DNA from: Chitinophaga agrisoli
GTDB taxonomy: Bacteria > Bacteroidota > Bacteroidia > Chitinophagales > Chitinophagaceae
DNA length: 64,000 bases
Direction of reading: 5' to 3'
NCBI RefSeq assembly: GCF_008386695.1
Contig: NZ_VUOC01000004.1
Coordinates: 1,428,327 to 1,492,326, forward strand
Of this stretch, positions 8,513 through 16,025 are shown piece after piece. The notes beneath the pieces are model-generated. The model was not told the DNA's origin, searched no databases, and saw only the letters and a list, made by a program, of their open reading frames with translations. Both the position numbers and the translations under genes were made by a program. Position 1 is the stretch's first letter, and every line of letters starts with the position of its first letter.

Positions 8513-9175
8513 TTATTTGGATTTAACGGTGGAAGGGGCTTTAAACAGATCATGGGGCGGCTTGCTGAACTGCTCATTCAATAAACGGGGCGCAAGGAAA
8601 AGCGATCCTATAAATAAAGCCAGCAGCACCAGCTGTGCCACAGACACTTTCTGGATGGCCTGTTTATTTTTAGTATCACATACCTCTCCGGGGCAATGCT
8701 GCGCCTTTTTCCTGAAAAAGACCGGGTACAGTAAACAGCCTAAACAGATCCCAAAAGACGCTTCAAAGAACAGGAATAACAAACAAATCATGCATACGGA
8801 CCCGGTGATAGGGCTGTAGGCATTCTCGATCAAAAAGTAATAGAACATACTGGCAGACAGGATGATGCCAATACTCCAGGCAAACCGCTTCTGGCTGGCG
8901 CCCACATATTCAGGCGTTTGGTTACGGACCATCAAACGCCCCAGGATCATCATGGGCGAAAACCGGGGGTTGATAAATACGCGTATCAGCAGGTCGAGCA
9001 GGAAAAATACAATGACATATTTTATCGGTATAAAATTGCCATCAAAAAGGATAAACATCAGGGATGTATAAGTGGCCAGGAAGAGTATGCCGGCAGCGGC
9101 CCTGATCTCCCGTTCATTCAATACGGGTATATCATACCCATCCACCTTTTCGCCGAATTGTATAAACTTGTTCAT
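8513..9175 (-). CDS. DUF4395 family membrane protein
   Basis: This 220-residue protein starts with a short polar segment ending NEREIRAAAG and then has about four or five hydrophobic helices. The signature FEASFGICLGCLLYPVF is typical of DUF4395, a family of small membrane proteins often found beside rhodanese and other sulfur-handling genes in Bacteroidota. Cysteines cluster in SVCMICLL, GICLGCLLY and QHCPGEVCD, which may bind a metal or react with sulfur. The stop is one base from the aminotransferase start, so they form a two-gene operon read leftward. The substrate and direction of transport, if any, are unknown. Confidence 0.78.
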   Translation of the reverse strand: MNKFIQFGEKVDGYDIPVLNEREIRAAAGILFLATYTSLMFILFDGNFIPIKYVIVFFLLDLLIRVFINPRFSPMMILGRLMVRNQTPEYVGASQKRFAWSIGIILSASMFYYFLIENAYSPITGSVCMICLLFLFFEASFGICLGCLLYPVFFRKKAQHCPGEVCDTKNKQAIQKVSVAQLVLLALFIGSLFLAPRLLNEQFSKPPHDLFKAPSTVKSK

Positions 9176-9350
9176 GCTGTATTGTTTTATTGGTTGCTAA
9201 CAGCACAATATTAGCATATCAGGTTTGTTGCCATTATGCCATGTCAACAAACAACAGATCATCGTAAACGAACATCAGATTTGGGTCAACCGTTGGAACC
9301 GATTAGGTGAAAGAAAAATATTTATCGACATTTACCCCACCAATAACAGC

Positions 9351-10388
9351 ATGAAAAAACTATCAGACATAAAGCAGCTTAAATTATACCTGTGGTTAGG
9401 AGCGGTTTTTTTGTGCCTACATCTAATTAGCTATACGGTGCAGGGTGAGAGCGACCTGCCGTTTAGATCCATCAACGAAACCTGGTTAGTGCTCTATTTA
9501 ACGGCGGCCAACTGCTGGCTATTGGAATACAACGTACCCAAACTAAGCTGGCGCAAGCCTTTCAGATCGATCCTCCGGTTGCTGGCAGCGGTCTTTATTT
9601 ATTCCATGGGATTATTTATCTGGCGGCAATTGGGCGTTACACTGCATATCTTCCACCCGCTGGGCGCCCCCATCGAGATCTCTGAAAGATTGAGCATCCT
9701 CACCGGCCACAGTGCTTCTTCCATCTTCTTCTTCGCCCTCGTCAGGCATATCTTCAACCATATAAAACTAAAGCAGGACGCCCAGCAATTGCGTATCGCC
9801 AGCCAGCAGGCAGAGCTCAACTATCTGAAATCGCAGACCAATCCGCATTTCCTGTTCAATACCCTCAATAACATCTATTCACTGGCCAGGGATAAATCAG
9901 ACCTGGCGCCGGAATCCATCCTGCGCCTGTCTAAAATACTACGTTATATGCTGTACGAAACCAGCGGCCCATATATCGCTATTGAACAGGACCTTAAAAT
10001 TATTGATGATTATATAGCGCTGGAGAAACTGCGTTATGATGAAACGCTGCGGGTAAGCTTTAATCACGACCTGGAGAATATGAAGCAGTCCTTACCGCCG
10101 CTGCTGCTCATCCCCCTGGTGGAGAACGCCTTTAAACACGGGGTTTCAGAAACCAGGGACCGCCCGTTTGTCGATATACATCTGGCCATAAAGGACCGGC
10201 AGTTATTATTTATCGTAAAAAACTCCACCGGCGATCCTGCCGGTGAGAACAAAACAAAAGCCAACATAGGGCTTTCCAATCTGCGCCGCCAGCTGGAGCT
10301 GCTGTATACAGACTATAGCCTGGAGGTGCAACAGGAAGCATTTGTGTTCACCGCTACCCTAAAAATTAACCTTGCCACCCATGTCTAA
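9351..10388 (+). CDS. LytS-type sensor histidine kinase (PF06580)
   Basis: From ATG 9351 the protein has 345 residues. Several N-terminal hydrophobic helices (about residues 12-140) form the sensor region, followed by the PF06580 histidine kinase segment with the motif LKSQTNPHFLFNTLNNIYSL (phospho-acceptor His166) and the ATPase N-box LVENAFKHGVSE near 256. Such kinases lack a large periplasmic sensor and sense through membrane helices. The gene overlaps the downstream LytTR regulator by 8 bases, giving a classical pair. A longer in-frame start at 9225 exists but the intervening residues do not look coding. The signal is unknown; its closeness to the RiPP operon makes it a possible but unproven regulator of it. 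Confidence 0.88.
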   Translation: MKKLSDIKQLKLYLWLGAVFLCLHLISYTVQGESDLPFRSINETWLVLYLTAANCWLLEYNVPKLSWRKPFRSILRLLAAVFIYSMGLFIWRQLGVTLHIFHPLGAPIEISERLSILTGHSASSIFFFALVRHIFNHIKLKQDAQQLRIASQQAELNYLKSQTNPHFLFNTLNNIYSLARDKSDLAPESILRLSKILRYMLYETSGPYIAIEQDLKIIDDYIALEKLRYDETLRVSFNHDLENMKQSLPPLLLIPLVENAFKHGVSETRDRPFVDIHLAIKDRQLLFIVKNSTGDPAGENKTKANIGLSNLRRQLELLYTDYSLEVQQEAFVFTATLKINLATHV

Positions 10389-11058
10389 GATCAGGTGCAT
10401 TATCATAGAGGACGAGCCACTGGCGGCTAAAGTACTCCGCGACTATATATCGGAAGTGCCGTTCCTGGAGCTGCAAAAAGTATTTAAAGACGCCATCCTG
10501 GCATCGGAATTCCTGCTGCAGCAGGATACTGATCTTATATTCCTGGATATTCATCTGCCAAAACTAAAAGGCATGGCTTTTCTAAAAACACTGGCCAATC
10601 CGCCCGCGGTTATTGTTACCACCGCCTATCATCAATATGCCGTGGAAGGGTTCAATTTAAACGTAACGGATTACCTGCTAAAGCCATTTGAATTTGAGCG
10701 GTTCCTGACCGCTGTTAATAAAGTCAGCGCAGAACAAAAAAAGATAGCCAACGAGGCCAGGGACTTTATTTTTGTGAACGTGCAAAAGCGTAAGGTACGC
10801 ATCCTTTTTTCAGAGATCCTTTATATTGAAAGCCAGCGGGAGTACATAAAGATCGTTACTACCCGGAATGAGTACATCTCCAAGATGAGCACCAACGAGA
10901 TCGAAGAGCTCTTACCACCGGACGCATTCAAACGCGTACACCGTTCCTTCATTGTGGCCGTTAATAAGATTGAGTCCTATACCGCTGAAATGGTAGAGAT
11001 GAACGGCATCTCCATTCCAATAGGAAGAGGATACAAGGATGTAATAGATAAACTATAG
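10381..11058 (+). CDS. LytTR-family response regulator
   Basis: This 225-residue protein (ATG 10381) has a receiver domain with the acidic pair Glu10-Asp11, phospho-acceptor Asp56 in LIFLDIHLP, and the conserved lysine in LLKPFEF (about 101). The C-terminal half (about 130-225) is a LytTR DNA-binding domain (ILYIESQREYIKIVTT, FKRVHRSFIVAVNKI). LytTR regulators bind paired direct repeats as dimers. It overlaps its kinase gene by 8 bases and is followed by a convergent gene, so the operon has two genes. It is a paralogue of the regulator at 52513-53223. Confidence 0.9.
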   Translation: MSKIRCIIIEDEPLAAKVLRDYISEVPFLELQKVFKDAILASEFLLQQDTDLIFLDIHLPKLKGMAFLKTLANPPAVIVTTAYHQYAVEGFNLNVTDYLLKPFEFERFLTAVNKVSAEQKKIANEARDFIFVNVQKRKVRILFSEILYIESQREYIKIVTTRNEYISKMSTNEIEELLPPDAFKRVHRSFIVAVNKIESYTAEMVEMNGISIPIGRGYKDVIDKL

Positions 11059-11087
11059 TTACACGCCCCTGCTATGATATCATTCAA

Positions 11088-12380
11088 TTAACGCAGTGAT
11101 CTAAATGACGCCCGTAATTCTTCCGTAAAAGCCTTTGGTTGTTCCCATGCCGCAAAATGACCGCCTTTAGCCAGCTTATTGTAATGGATCAGTTTAGGAT
11201 AGGCCTGTTCTGCCCAATTCTTTGGCGCGGCATAGATCTCGTCCGGGAATACGCTTACCGCCACTGGAATGGTCAAATGCCGGGGATCAAAAAAGCCGCC
11301 TTTCGCGTTTTGTGCAGTTTCCCAGTAGAGCCGGGCAGATGATACGCCGGTATTTGTGAGCCAGTACAGCGTAATATTGTCAAGGATATCATCCTTTGTA
11401 AGACCCTCTGATTGGCCATTAAAAACACGCGCAATCAGGGAATAGCTACGCGCATCATGGTCCAGGATCCAGCCTGCCAGGCCAACGGGCGAGTCTGCAA
11501 TGCCATACAGCGTCTGCGGCCTTAAGGCCATTTCGTTGGCATAGCCCAGCCCTTTCTTATAGAAAAAGTCCAGCTGTTCGTAGGCGTTCTTTTCATCTGC
11601 GGAGAGACCGGCCGGCGCAGGACCGCCTGTTGCCAATGCCTTAGAAATATCTGCCGGTACCGTGGCGGCCATGTTGGTATGGATGCCCAGCAGTTCCGGA
11701 GGCGCCATCAATGCCATCGTTTCGGAGATCGCATTGCCCCAGTCGCCACCCTGTGCTACATATTTGTTGTATCCAAGGCGCTTCATCAGCACGATCCAGG
11801 CCTTAGCAATATGGGCAGGGTCCCAGCCGGTGGCAGTGGGTTTACCAGAAAAGCCATAACCCGGGATGGACGGTATCACTACATCAAAAGCGTCCTCCGC
11901 CTTTCCGCCATAGGCAGTGGGATCCGTGAGCGGGCCAATGATCTTCAGCTGTTCAATAATAGAGCCGGGCCAGCCGTGCGTGATAATAACGGGTAAGGCA
12001 TTTTTGTGTTTAGACTTTACATGGATGAAATGTATATCCACCCCGTCTATATTTGTTACAAACTGTGGTAATGCATTCAGCCGGGCCTCCACTTTACGCC
12101 AGTCATAGTCCGTTGCCCAGTATTGGGCCAGCGCCTTCATGGTAGCCAGCTGTACGCCCTGCGATTCATCTTTTACAATCTCTGCTTCCGGCCACTGCGT
12201 AGCCTGGATCCGGTGTTTAAGGTCAGCCAGCTTTTCTTCCGGCGCCTCAAAATGGAAAGGGCGGATAGCCTCGTTTGCGGTGGATGTAGCAGCGGTTCCC
12301 GTTTGTGCGTTGCTAAAAACAGCTGGCATCATAAGAGCAGCCACCAGGGTAGCTGCAAGGGTAATGTTACGTACTTTCAT
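11088..12380 (-). CDS. Secreted epoxide hydrolase family protein
   Basis: This 430-residue protein starts with a signal peptide (MKVRNITLAATLVAALMMPA to about residue 26). An epoxide hydrolase N-terminal domain follows (PFHFEAPEEKLADLKHRIQA), then an alpha/beta hydrolase fold with the oxyanion motif ITHGWPGS, the nucleophile aspartate in QGGDWGNAIS, and the terminal histidine in KGGHFAAWEQP. This is the microsomal-type (EHN) family, which opens epoxides to diols, although many bacterial members are uncharacterised. Export to the periplasm or outside is implied by the leader. It heads a leftward group with an NmrA-like protein, an AraC regulator and an SDR, suggesting detoxification or catabolism. 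Confidence 0.85.
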   Translation of the reverse strand: MKVRNITLAATLVAALMMPAVFSNAQTGTAATSTANEAIRPFHFEAPEEKLADLKHRIQATQWPEAEIVKDESQGVQLATMKALAQYWATDYDWRKVEARLNALPQFVTNIDGVDIHFIHVKSKHKNALPVIITHGWPGSIIEQLKIIGPLTDPTAYGGKAEDAFDVVIPSIPGYGFSGKPTATGWDPAHIAKAWIVLMKRLGYNKYVAQGGDWGNAISETMALMAPPELLGIHTNMAATVPADISKALATGGPAPAGLSADEKNAYEQLDFFYKKGLGYANEMALRPQTLYGIADSPVGLAGWILDHDARSYSLIARVFNGQSEGLTKDDILDNITLYWLTNTGVSSARLYWETAQNAKGGFFDPRHLTIPVAVSVFPDEIYAAPKNWAEQAYPKLIHYNKLAKGGHFAAWEQPKAFTEELRASFRSLR

Positions 12381-12510
12381 TGTTCAATATTTTAAAGTTT
12401 TTAGAATCTGACGTGAAAGTACCCATGCAGGTGGTCATGGGGATAGATCAAACAAGCCGGGCATGCAAAATTGTGCTCGAAACAGACATTTCCACAGGCA
12501 AACCAGGCGG

Positions 12511-13449
12511 TCACTTTCCGTTTACCGTTACCCTGGTAAACGCATCCGCGTACATTTTCACAAAATCATACATACTCATTGGCCCCTTGCCGGTGAGCTT
12601 AAACAGGTCGTCCGTTAAACGGTCATATGCCCCCTGCGTGTGCAATTCCGCCATTACCCCCAGGTGGTGCAGCAAATGCGCCGGCACGCCAAACGCGCGT
12701 AATTTGTCCGTCCAACCGGAGATAGATACATCCCGGTAACGGATGGGCCGGCCAAGCGCTTCAGAAAAGATCTGCGCGTAACGCTCCAGCGTAGCGGACT
12801 CCGGTCCCGTCAGGTTGTAAATACGCCCTATATGCGGCGCGGGATCCTCCAGGATCACCGCTACCGCCCGCGCCACATCCATGGCGGAGATGGGCGAGGT
12901 CTTGCTGTTGCCGAGCGGTAGTACTAACTCATCGCTTTCCTGCACGCCGCCGGCGGCCAGCCGCAGAAAGAAACTTTCCATGAAAACGGTGGGCCTTACG
13001 GTAACAACCGGCAGGCCAGACCAGGACAATGCCTGCTCTGCCAGCCAATGCAGCTTATGCTGCGGGCTATTGGTAGTTTCCGTAATGCTCATCTGGGTAA
13101 CCGTCATCTGCGACATATTCACAAACACTTCCACGCCATGGTGGCGCGCCACCGCGGCGGTATTAACCGTGGCTTCCAGGTAAGCGGCAGATACGGACAT
13201 CCCAAAATAGATACGCGCGCAGCCTTCTATCGCGCGGTGCATGGAAGCCAGGTCAGTAAGGTCTCCGTGTATCACCTCCGCGCCCAGCTCACGCAGGGCC
13301 TGGGCACGCTCGTCCTCACGGCGTACCAGGGCACGTACCTGATGCCCGCCCGCAATCAGCATAGCGGTTAAATGGCGGCCAATAGCGCCTACATCACCGG
13401 CTGCTCCAGTTACCAGGATCGGAGGGTTGACTCCGGGTCTTGTTATCAT
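12511..13449 (-). CDS. NmrA-like NAD(P)-binding protein
   Basis: This 312-residue cytoplasmic protein has an N-terminal Rossmann fold with the glycine-rich motif VTGAAGDVGAIGRHL and a basic segment VRALVRRED that suggests NADP(H) binding. The remainder follows the atypical SDR/NmrA pattern, including the mid-protein TVRPTVFMESFFLRLAAG and NLTGPESATLERYA. The usual catalytic YxxxK motif is not evident, as is common in NmrA-like proteins that act as redox sensors or quinone or nitrile reductase relatives. Same strand as the epoxide hydrolase, with about 130 bases between, so possibly a separate transcript. The exact activity is unknown. Confidence 0.8.
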   Translation of the reverse strand: MITRPGVNPPILVTGAAGDVGAIGRHLTAMLIAGGHQVRALVRREDERAQALRELGAEVIHGDLTDLASMHRAIEGCARIYFGMSVSAAYLEATVNTAAVARHHGVEVFVNMSQMTVTQMSITETTNSPQHKLHWLAEQALSWSGLPVVTVRPTVFMESFFLRLAAGGVQESDELVLPLGNSKTSPISAMDVARAVAVILEDPAPHIGRIYNLTGPESATLERYAQIFSEALGRPIRYRDVSISGWTDKLRAFGVPAHLLHHLGVMAELHTQGAYDRLTDDLFKLTGKGPMSMYDFVKMYADAFTRVTVNGK

Positions 13450-13587
13450 ATTATTTGCTTTTAAGGGGTGAACGGTACGCCTGTCTTACTGTAGCTGCAT
13501 GGTAGTTGCTCCAGACATTTGAGGTTAGTTTCCGCGATCTGCTACATAAAAATAAAGAATTCCCGGCGCTAAGCGGCACTTATATTG

Positions 13588-14403
13588 TTAATCCCTGTCT
13601 TTGAACAGCGCGTTGGGAGGATAGCCAAAATGGCTTTTAAACGCATAGGAGAAATGCGACAGGTTCTCAAACCCTACTTCAAAATATACATCCGTAGGTT
13701 TCCGTTTCTTTTCCGCTATCTGGTAATGTGCCAGCTCCAGCCGCTTTTCCGTAAGCCATTTTTGCGGGGTGGTATTAAAAGTCTTTTTAAAATCCCTTCT
13801 GAAAGTAGCCAGGCTACGGCCGGTAAGATAGCCAAACCTGTCCAGCGTCATATTGAACATGTAATGGCGCTCCATAAAGTCCGTGAGGTCTATTTTACCC
13901 GGCTCTTCAAAATCAGCCAGTAACCCATCCATAGCTTTATCGATCGATCTTAATATGCTGATGGCTTCCTCAATTTTGATGGCCGCCAGATCCGGCGGCA
14001 GGTCATCCCCCAGGTCAAAATAAGGGATCAGCGATGCCAGGCAGCTTTCCAGCAGCGGATGTTTTGAAAAACGATATACTTTCTGCAGGGGTTGTAATTT
14101 ACCAACAGCGGTATGCCGGGTATAGAATTCCTTTAACCGCTCTTTGGTGAGATGCATGGCCACCGTTTTATGCGGTTTTCCATCCCTGGGGTAGTTGATA
14201 ATAGTAGCCAGCTGGTTCCGTGGAATAAGAAAGATATCGCCGGCGCCAAAGATATGGGTCGCATCTGCCTGGATGATCTTTGTTTCGCCAGATATGAACC
14301 AAACCAGCATATGATGCTCGAACATCACTTCTGTCTTAAACAATTTGCCCTCAAACAGCGCCAGTTTAATATCCGGGGTGATATATTTTGTTTCAAACTC
14401 CAT
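13588..14403 (-). CDS. AraC family transcriptional regulator
   Basis: This 271-residue protein has an N-terminal sensing half of cupin type (TPDIKLALFEGKLFKTEVMF, FGAGDIFLIPRN) and a C-terminal AraC DNA-binding domain with two helix-turn-helix units: FGYLTGRSLATFRRDFKKTF and FEVGFENLSHFSYAFKSHFG. The family usually binds direct repeats about two helical turns apart and activates neighbouring genes. Its gene sits between the NmrA-like protein and the SDR on the same strand. The paired repeats at 15541-15575, just upstream of the SDR, are good candidates for its binding site, which is inference. Confidence 0.9.
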   Translation of the reverse strand: MEFETKYITPDIKLALFEGKLFKTEVMFEHHMLVWFISGETKIIQADATHIFGAGDIFLIPRNQLATIINYPRDGKPHKTVAMHLTKERLKEFYTRHTAVGKLQPLQKVYRFSKHPLLESCLASLIPYFDLGDDLPPDLAAIKIEEAISILRSIDKAMDGLLADFEEPGKIDLTDFMERHYMFNMTLDRFGYLTGRSLATFRRDFKKTFNTTPQKWLTEKRLELAHYQIAEKKRKPTDVYFEVGFENLSHFSYAFKSHFGYPPNALFKDRD

Positions 14404-14429
14404 CGGCTTAAATTTACAAAAATTAAAAC

Positions 14430-14452
14430 AAGCCGGATAGGGTATCCGGCTT
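14430..14452 (-). terminator. Rho-independent terminator of the SDR gene
   Basis: A perfect 10-bp stem (AAGCCGGATA / TATCCGGCTT) with a GGG loop lies between the SDR stop and the AraC start. Read leftward it is followed by a U-rich tract (TTTTAATTTTTG), as expected for an intrinsic terminator. Confidence 0.8.
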
Positions 14453-14472
14453 GCCGCTACGCTTGATGTTCA

Positions 14473-15489
14473 TCAGTTGGCCGGGAACGATACGCCGGTC
14501 ATTTCTTCGCTCAGGGTCCATAATTTCTCCGCATTTCCAGCATCCACCGCATAAGGTTTTACGCCCCGCAGCGTGGCAGGATCGCCATAGTTATGGGCAA
14601 TATTCCCTTTGTCTAATTCAGCCACATCCGCATTTTCGCAATACACCCCGCCAATACCGTTCAACTGTGGGCTGGTAGCGCACCATACGGATGTGGCAGC
14701 GCCCTGCTCCACCGTTTTAAGCCGGGCTGCTACTTCAGGGAAGATCTCCCCGTTGGCATCATGCGTGCCCATTTGCTGAAATAGTTCCATGGGCGCCACA
14801 CGGCCAAGATCAGTACCAATGACAGATCCGGGATGTAATGAAAAAGCGCGCACGCCCACCGCTTTACCGCGGCGATCAAGCGCCACCGCAAAAAGATTAT
14901 TAGCTGTTTTGGATTGTCCGTAACCCTGTAAGGTTTCATAAGGGCGGGCCTTAAAATTGGGATCATCAAAATCAAAAGGCGCTATCTGGTGGCCAAATGA
15001 AGATACATTCACCACCCGTGCGCCATTTGCCTGCTTTAAAGCAGGCCACAGCCGAGCGGTTAACTGAAAATGCCCCAGGTGATTGGTGGCCAGCTGCGAT
15101 TCATAACCGCGTTGATCCCGTTGCAACGGCACCCACATAATACCGGCATTATTCACCAGGATATGCAGGGTATCATGGGCGGCCAGGAAGGTGGCGGCAA
15201 ACGCATCTATAGACGCGGGATCCATAAGGTCCATCTTTTCAATACGTACGTTGTGCAAACCCTGTAAGTTAGCGGTAGCCTTCTGTATATCCCGGGCGGG
15301 CACCACCACTTTTGCGCCGGCCGCCACAAAAGTTTTTACTGTTTCCAGGCCTATACCGGCATAACCGCCGGTAACAACCGCTGTTTTACCAGTAAGGTCA
15401 ATGCCATTTATAACATCGTGGGTAGTGGAGCTGGCGTTAAAACCGGAGCCAATGGGCTGTTGCAACGCGCCGTTATAATTGTCTTTCAT
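14473..15489 (-). CDS. Short-chain dehydrogenase/reductase
   Basis: This 338-residue protein is a retinol-dehydrogenase-like SDR. It has the cofactor motif VVTGGYAGIGLETVK, the NNAG motif in ILVNNAGIMW, a serine in VVNVSSFGHQ, and the catalytic YGQSK (YxxxK). An arginine in VVPARDIQKA suggests NADP(H). The first 27 residues are a polar extension before the Rossmann fold. It probably oxidises or reduces a small carbonyl or alcohol, but the substrate cannot be read from sequence. Terminator-like DNA follows it, so it is a separate transcript, and paired direct repeats lie upstream of it. Confidence 0.9.
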   Translation of the reverse strand: MKDNYNGALQQPIGSGFNASSTTHDVINGIDLTGKTAVVTGGYAGIGLETVKTFVAAGAKVVVPARDIQKATANLQGLHNVRIEKMDLMDPASIDAFAATFLAAHDTLHILVNNAGIMWVPLQRDQRGYESQLATNHLGHFQLTARLWPALKQANGARVVNVSSFGHQIAPFDFDDPNFKARPYETLQGYGQSKTANNLFAVALDRRGKAVGVRAFSLHPGSVIGTDLGRVAPMELFQQMGTHDANGEIFPEVAARLKTVEQGAATSVWCATSPQLNGIGGVYCENADVAELDKGNIAHNYGDPATLRGVKPYAVDAGNAEKLWTLSEEMTGVSFPAN

Positions 15490-15536
15490 TTGTATGTTTT
15501 TTACAAGACAAAACTAACGACGGCGTTATGAACCCA

Positions 15537-15580
15537 TTTTGTTTAACGCGTCAAAACAGTTTGTTTAAAACGTCATTTTG
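15537..15580. promoter_or_regulatory. Paired direct repeats between SDR and small gene, likely operator
   Basis: Two copies of GTTTAAmrCGTCA occur at 15541-15553 and 15563-15575, exactly 22 bases apart, within a longer match that begins TTTG and ends near TTTG. Two-turn spacing is typical of AraC-family sites. The block lies between two divergent genes and 48-90 bases upstream of the SDR start. A leftward -7-like TAGTTTTG occurs at 15509-15516. Confidence 0.5.
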
Positions 15581-15606
15581 GAGCGGGTAAACAGCAGGCG
15601 GATCTG

Positions 15607-15633
15607 TTGTTATGCCCAGGATACGTACCTTTG
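15607..15633 (+). promoter_or_regulatory. Bacteroidota-type promoter of the small gene at 15652
   Basis: A perfect TAnnTTTG -7 box (TACCTTTG, 15626-15633) has a TTG -33 element at 15607-15609, and lies 18 bases before the ATG at 15652. The 16-base spacer is slightly short. Confidence 0.65.
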
Positions 15634-15651
15634 CAGTATAATTTCAATACC

Positions 15652-15900
15652 ATGGACAACAGAGAGACCATCCCCACCGGCGGCAGCTTTTACCCCCTGG
15701 TGACAGAACTATTCCAGCAAAGGAAAAAAGTGGCCATCTTATATGACGATAATGGCGTTACCCGTGCAAACGGTCTTATTGAAGAGATCTTTGACCGGGA
15801 CGGCAAACAATGGTTACGGCTGGATAACCAAACGGAGATCCGGATCGACAAACTGTACGCCGTAAACGGCACTTTTTCTTCGGATTATTCGGAATGTTAA
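15652..15900 (+). CDS. Small conserved-type hypothetical protein
   Basis: From ATG 15652 this is an 82-residue acidic protein with no signal peptide or membrane segment. The middle reads as a small beta-barrel-like run (KKVAILYDDNGVTRANGLIE, then GKQWLRLDNQTEIRIDKLYA), which could be an SH3-like or Hfq/Sm-like fold that binds nucleic acid or protein; this is a weak inference from strand pattern only. A strong promoter precedes it, which supports real expression. An upstream GTG at 15607 lies inside the promoter and is rejected. Function unknown. Confidence 0.7.
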   Translation: MDNRETIPTGGSFYPLVTELFQQRKKVAILYDDNGVTRANGLIEEIFDRDGKQWLRLDNQTEIRIDKLYAVNGTFSSDYSEC

Positions 15901-15974
15901 CCCTATTTCCCGCGCAGTTATAATCACTGCTATCAACACATGTAGCAGCAGGCATAGCTGCAGCCAATAAACAG

Positions 15975-16010
15975 CAAAGCCGCATAGACCATATGATCTA
16001 TGCGGCTTTG
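15975..16010. terminator. Bidirectional terminator hairpin
   Basis: A 14-bp perfect stem (CAAAGCCGCATAGA / TCTATGCGGCTTTG) with loop CCATATGA lies between the convergent small gene and T9SS-cargo gene. Each strand has a short T-rich arm end. Confidence 0.7.
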
Positions 16011-16025
16011 TCCTTATGCTACACC

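Noticed and set aside
9225-9350. Longer start for the LytS kinase
   Set aside because: The extra 42 residues are not hydrophobic in the family pattern and begin at a weak start.
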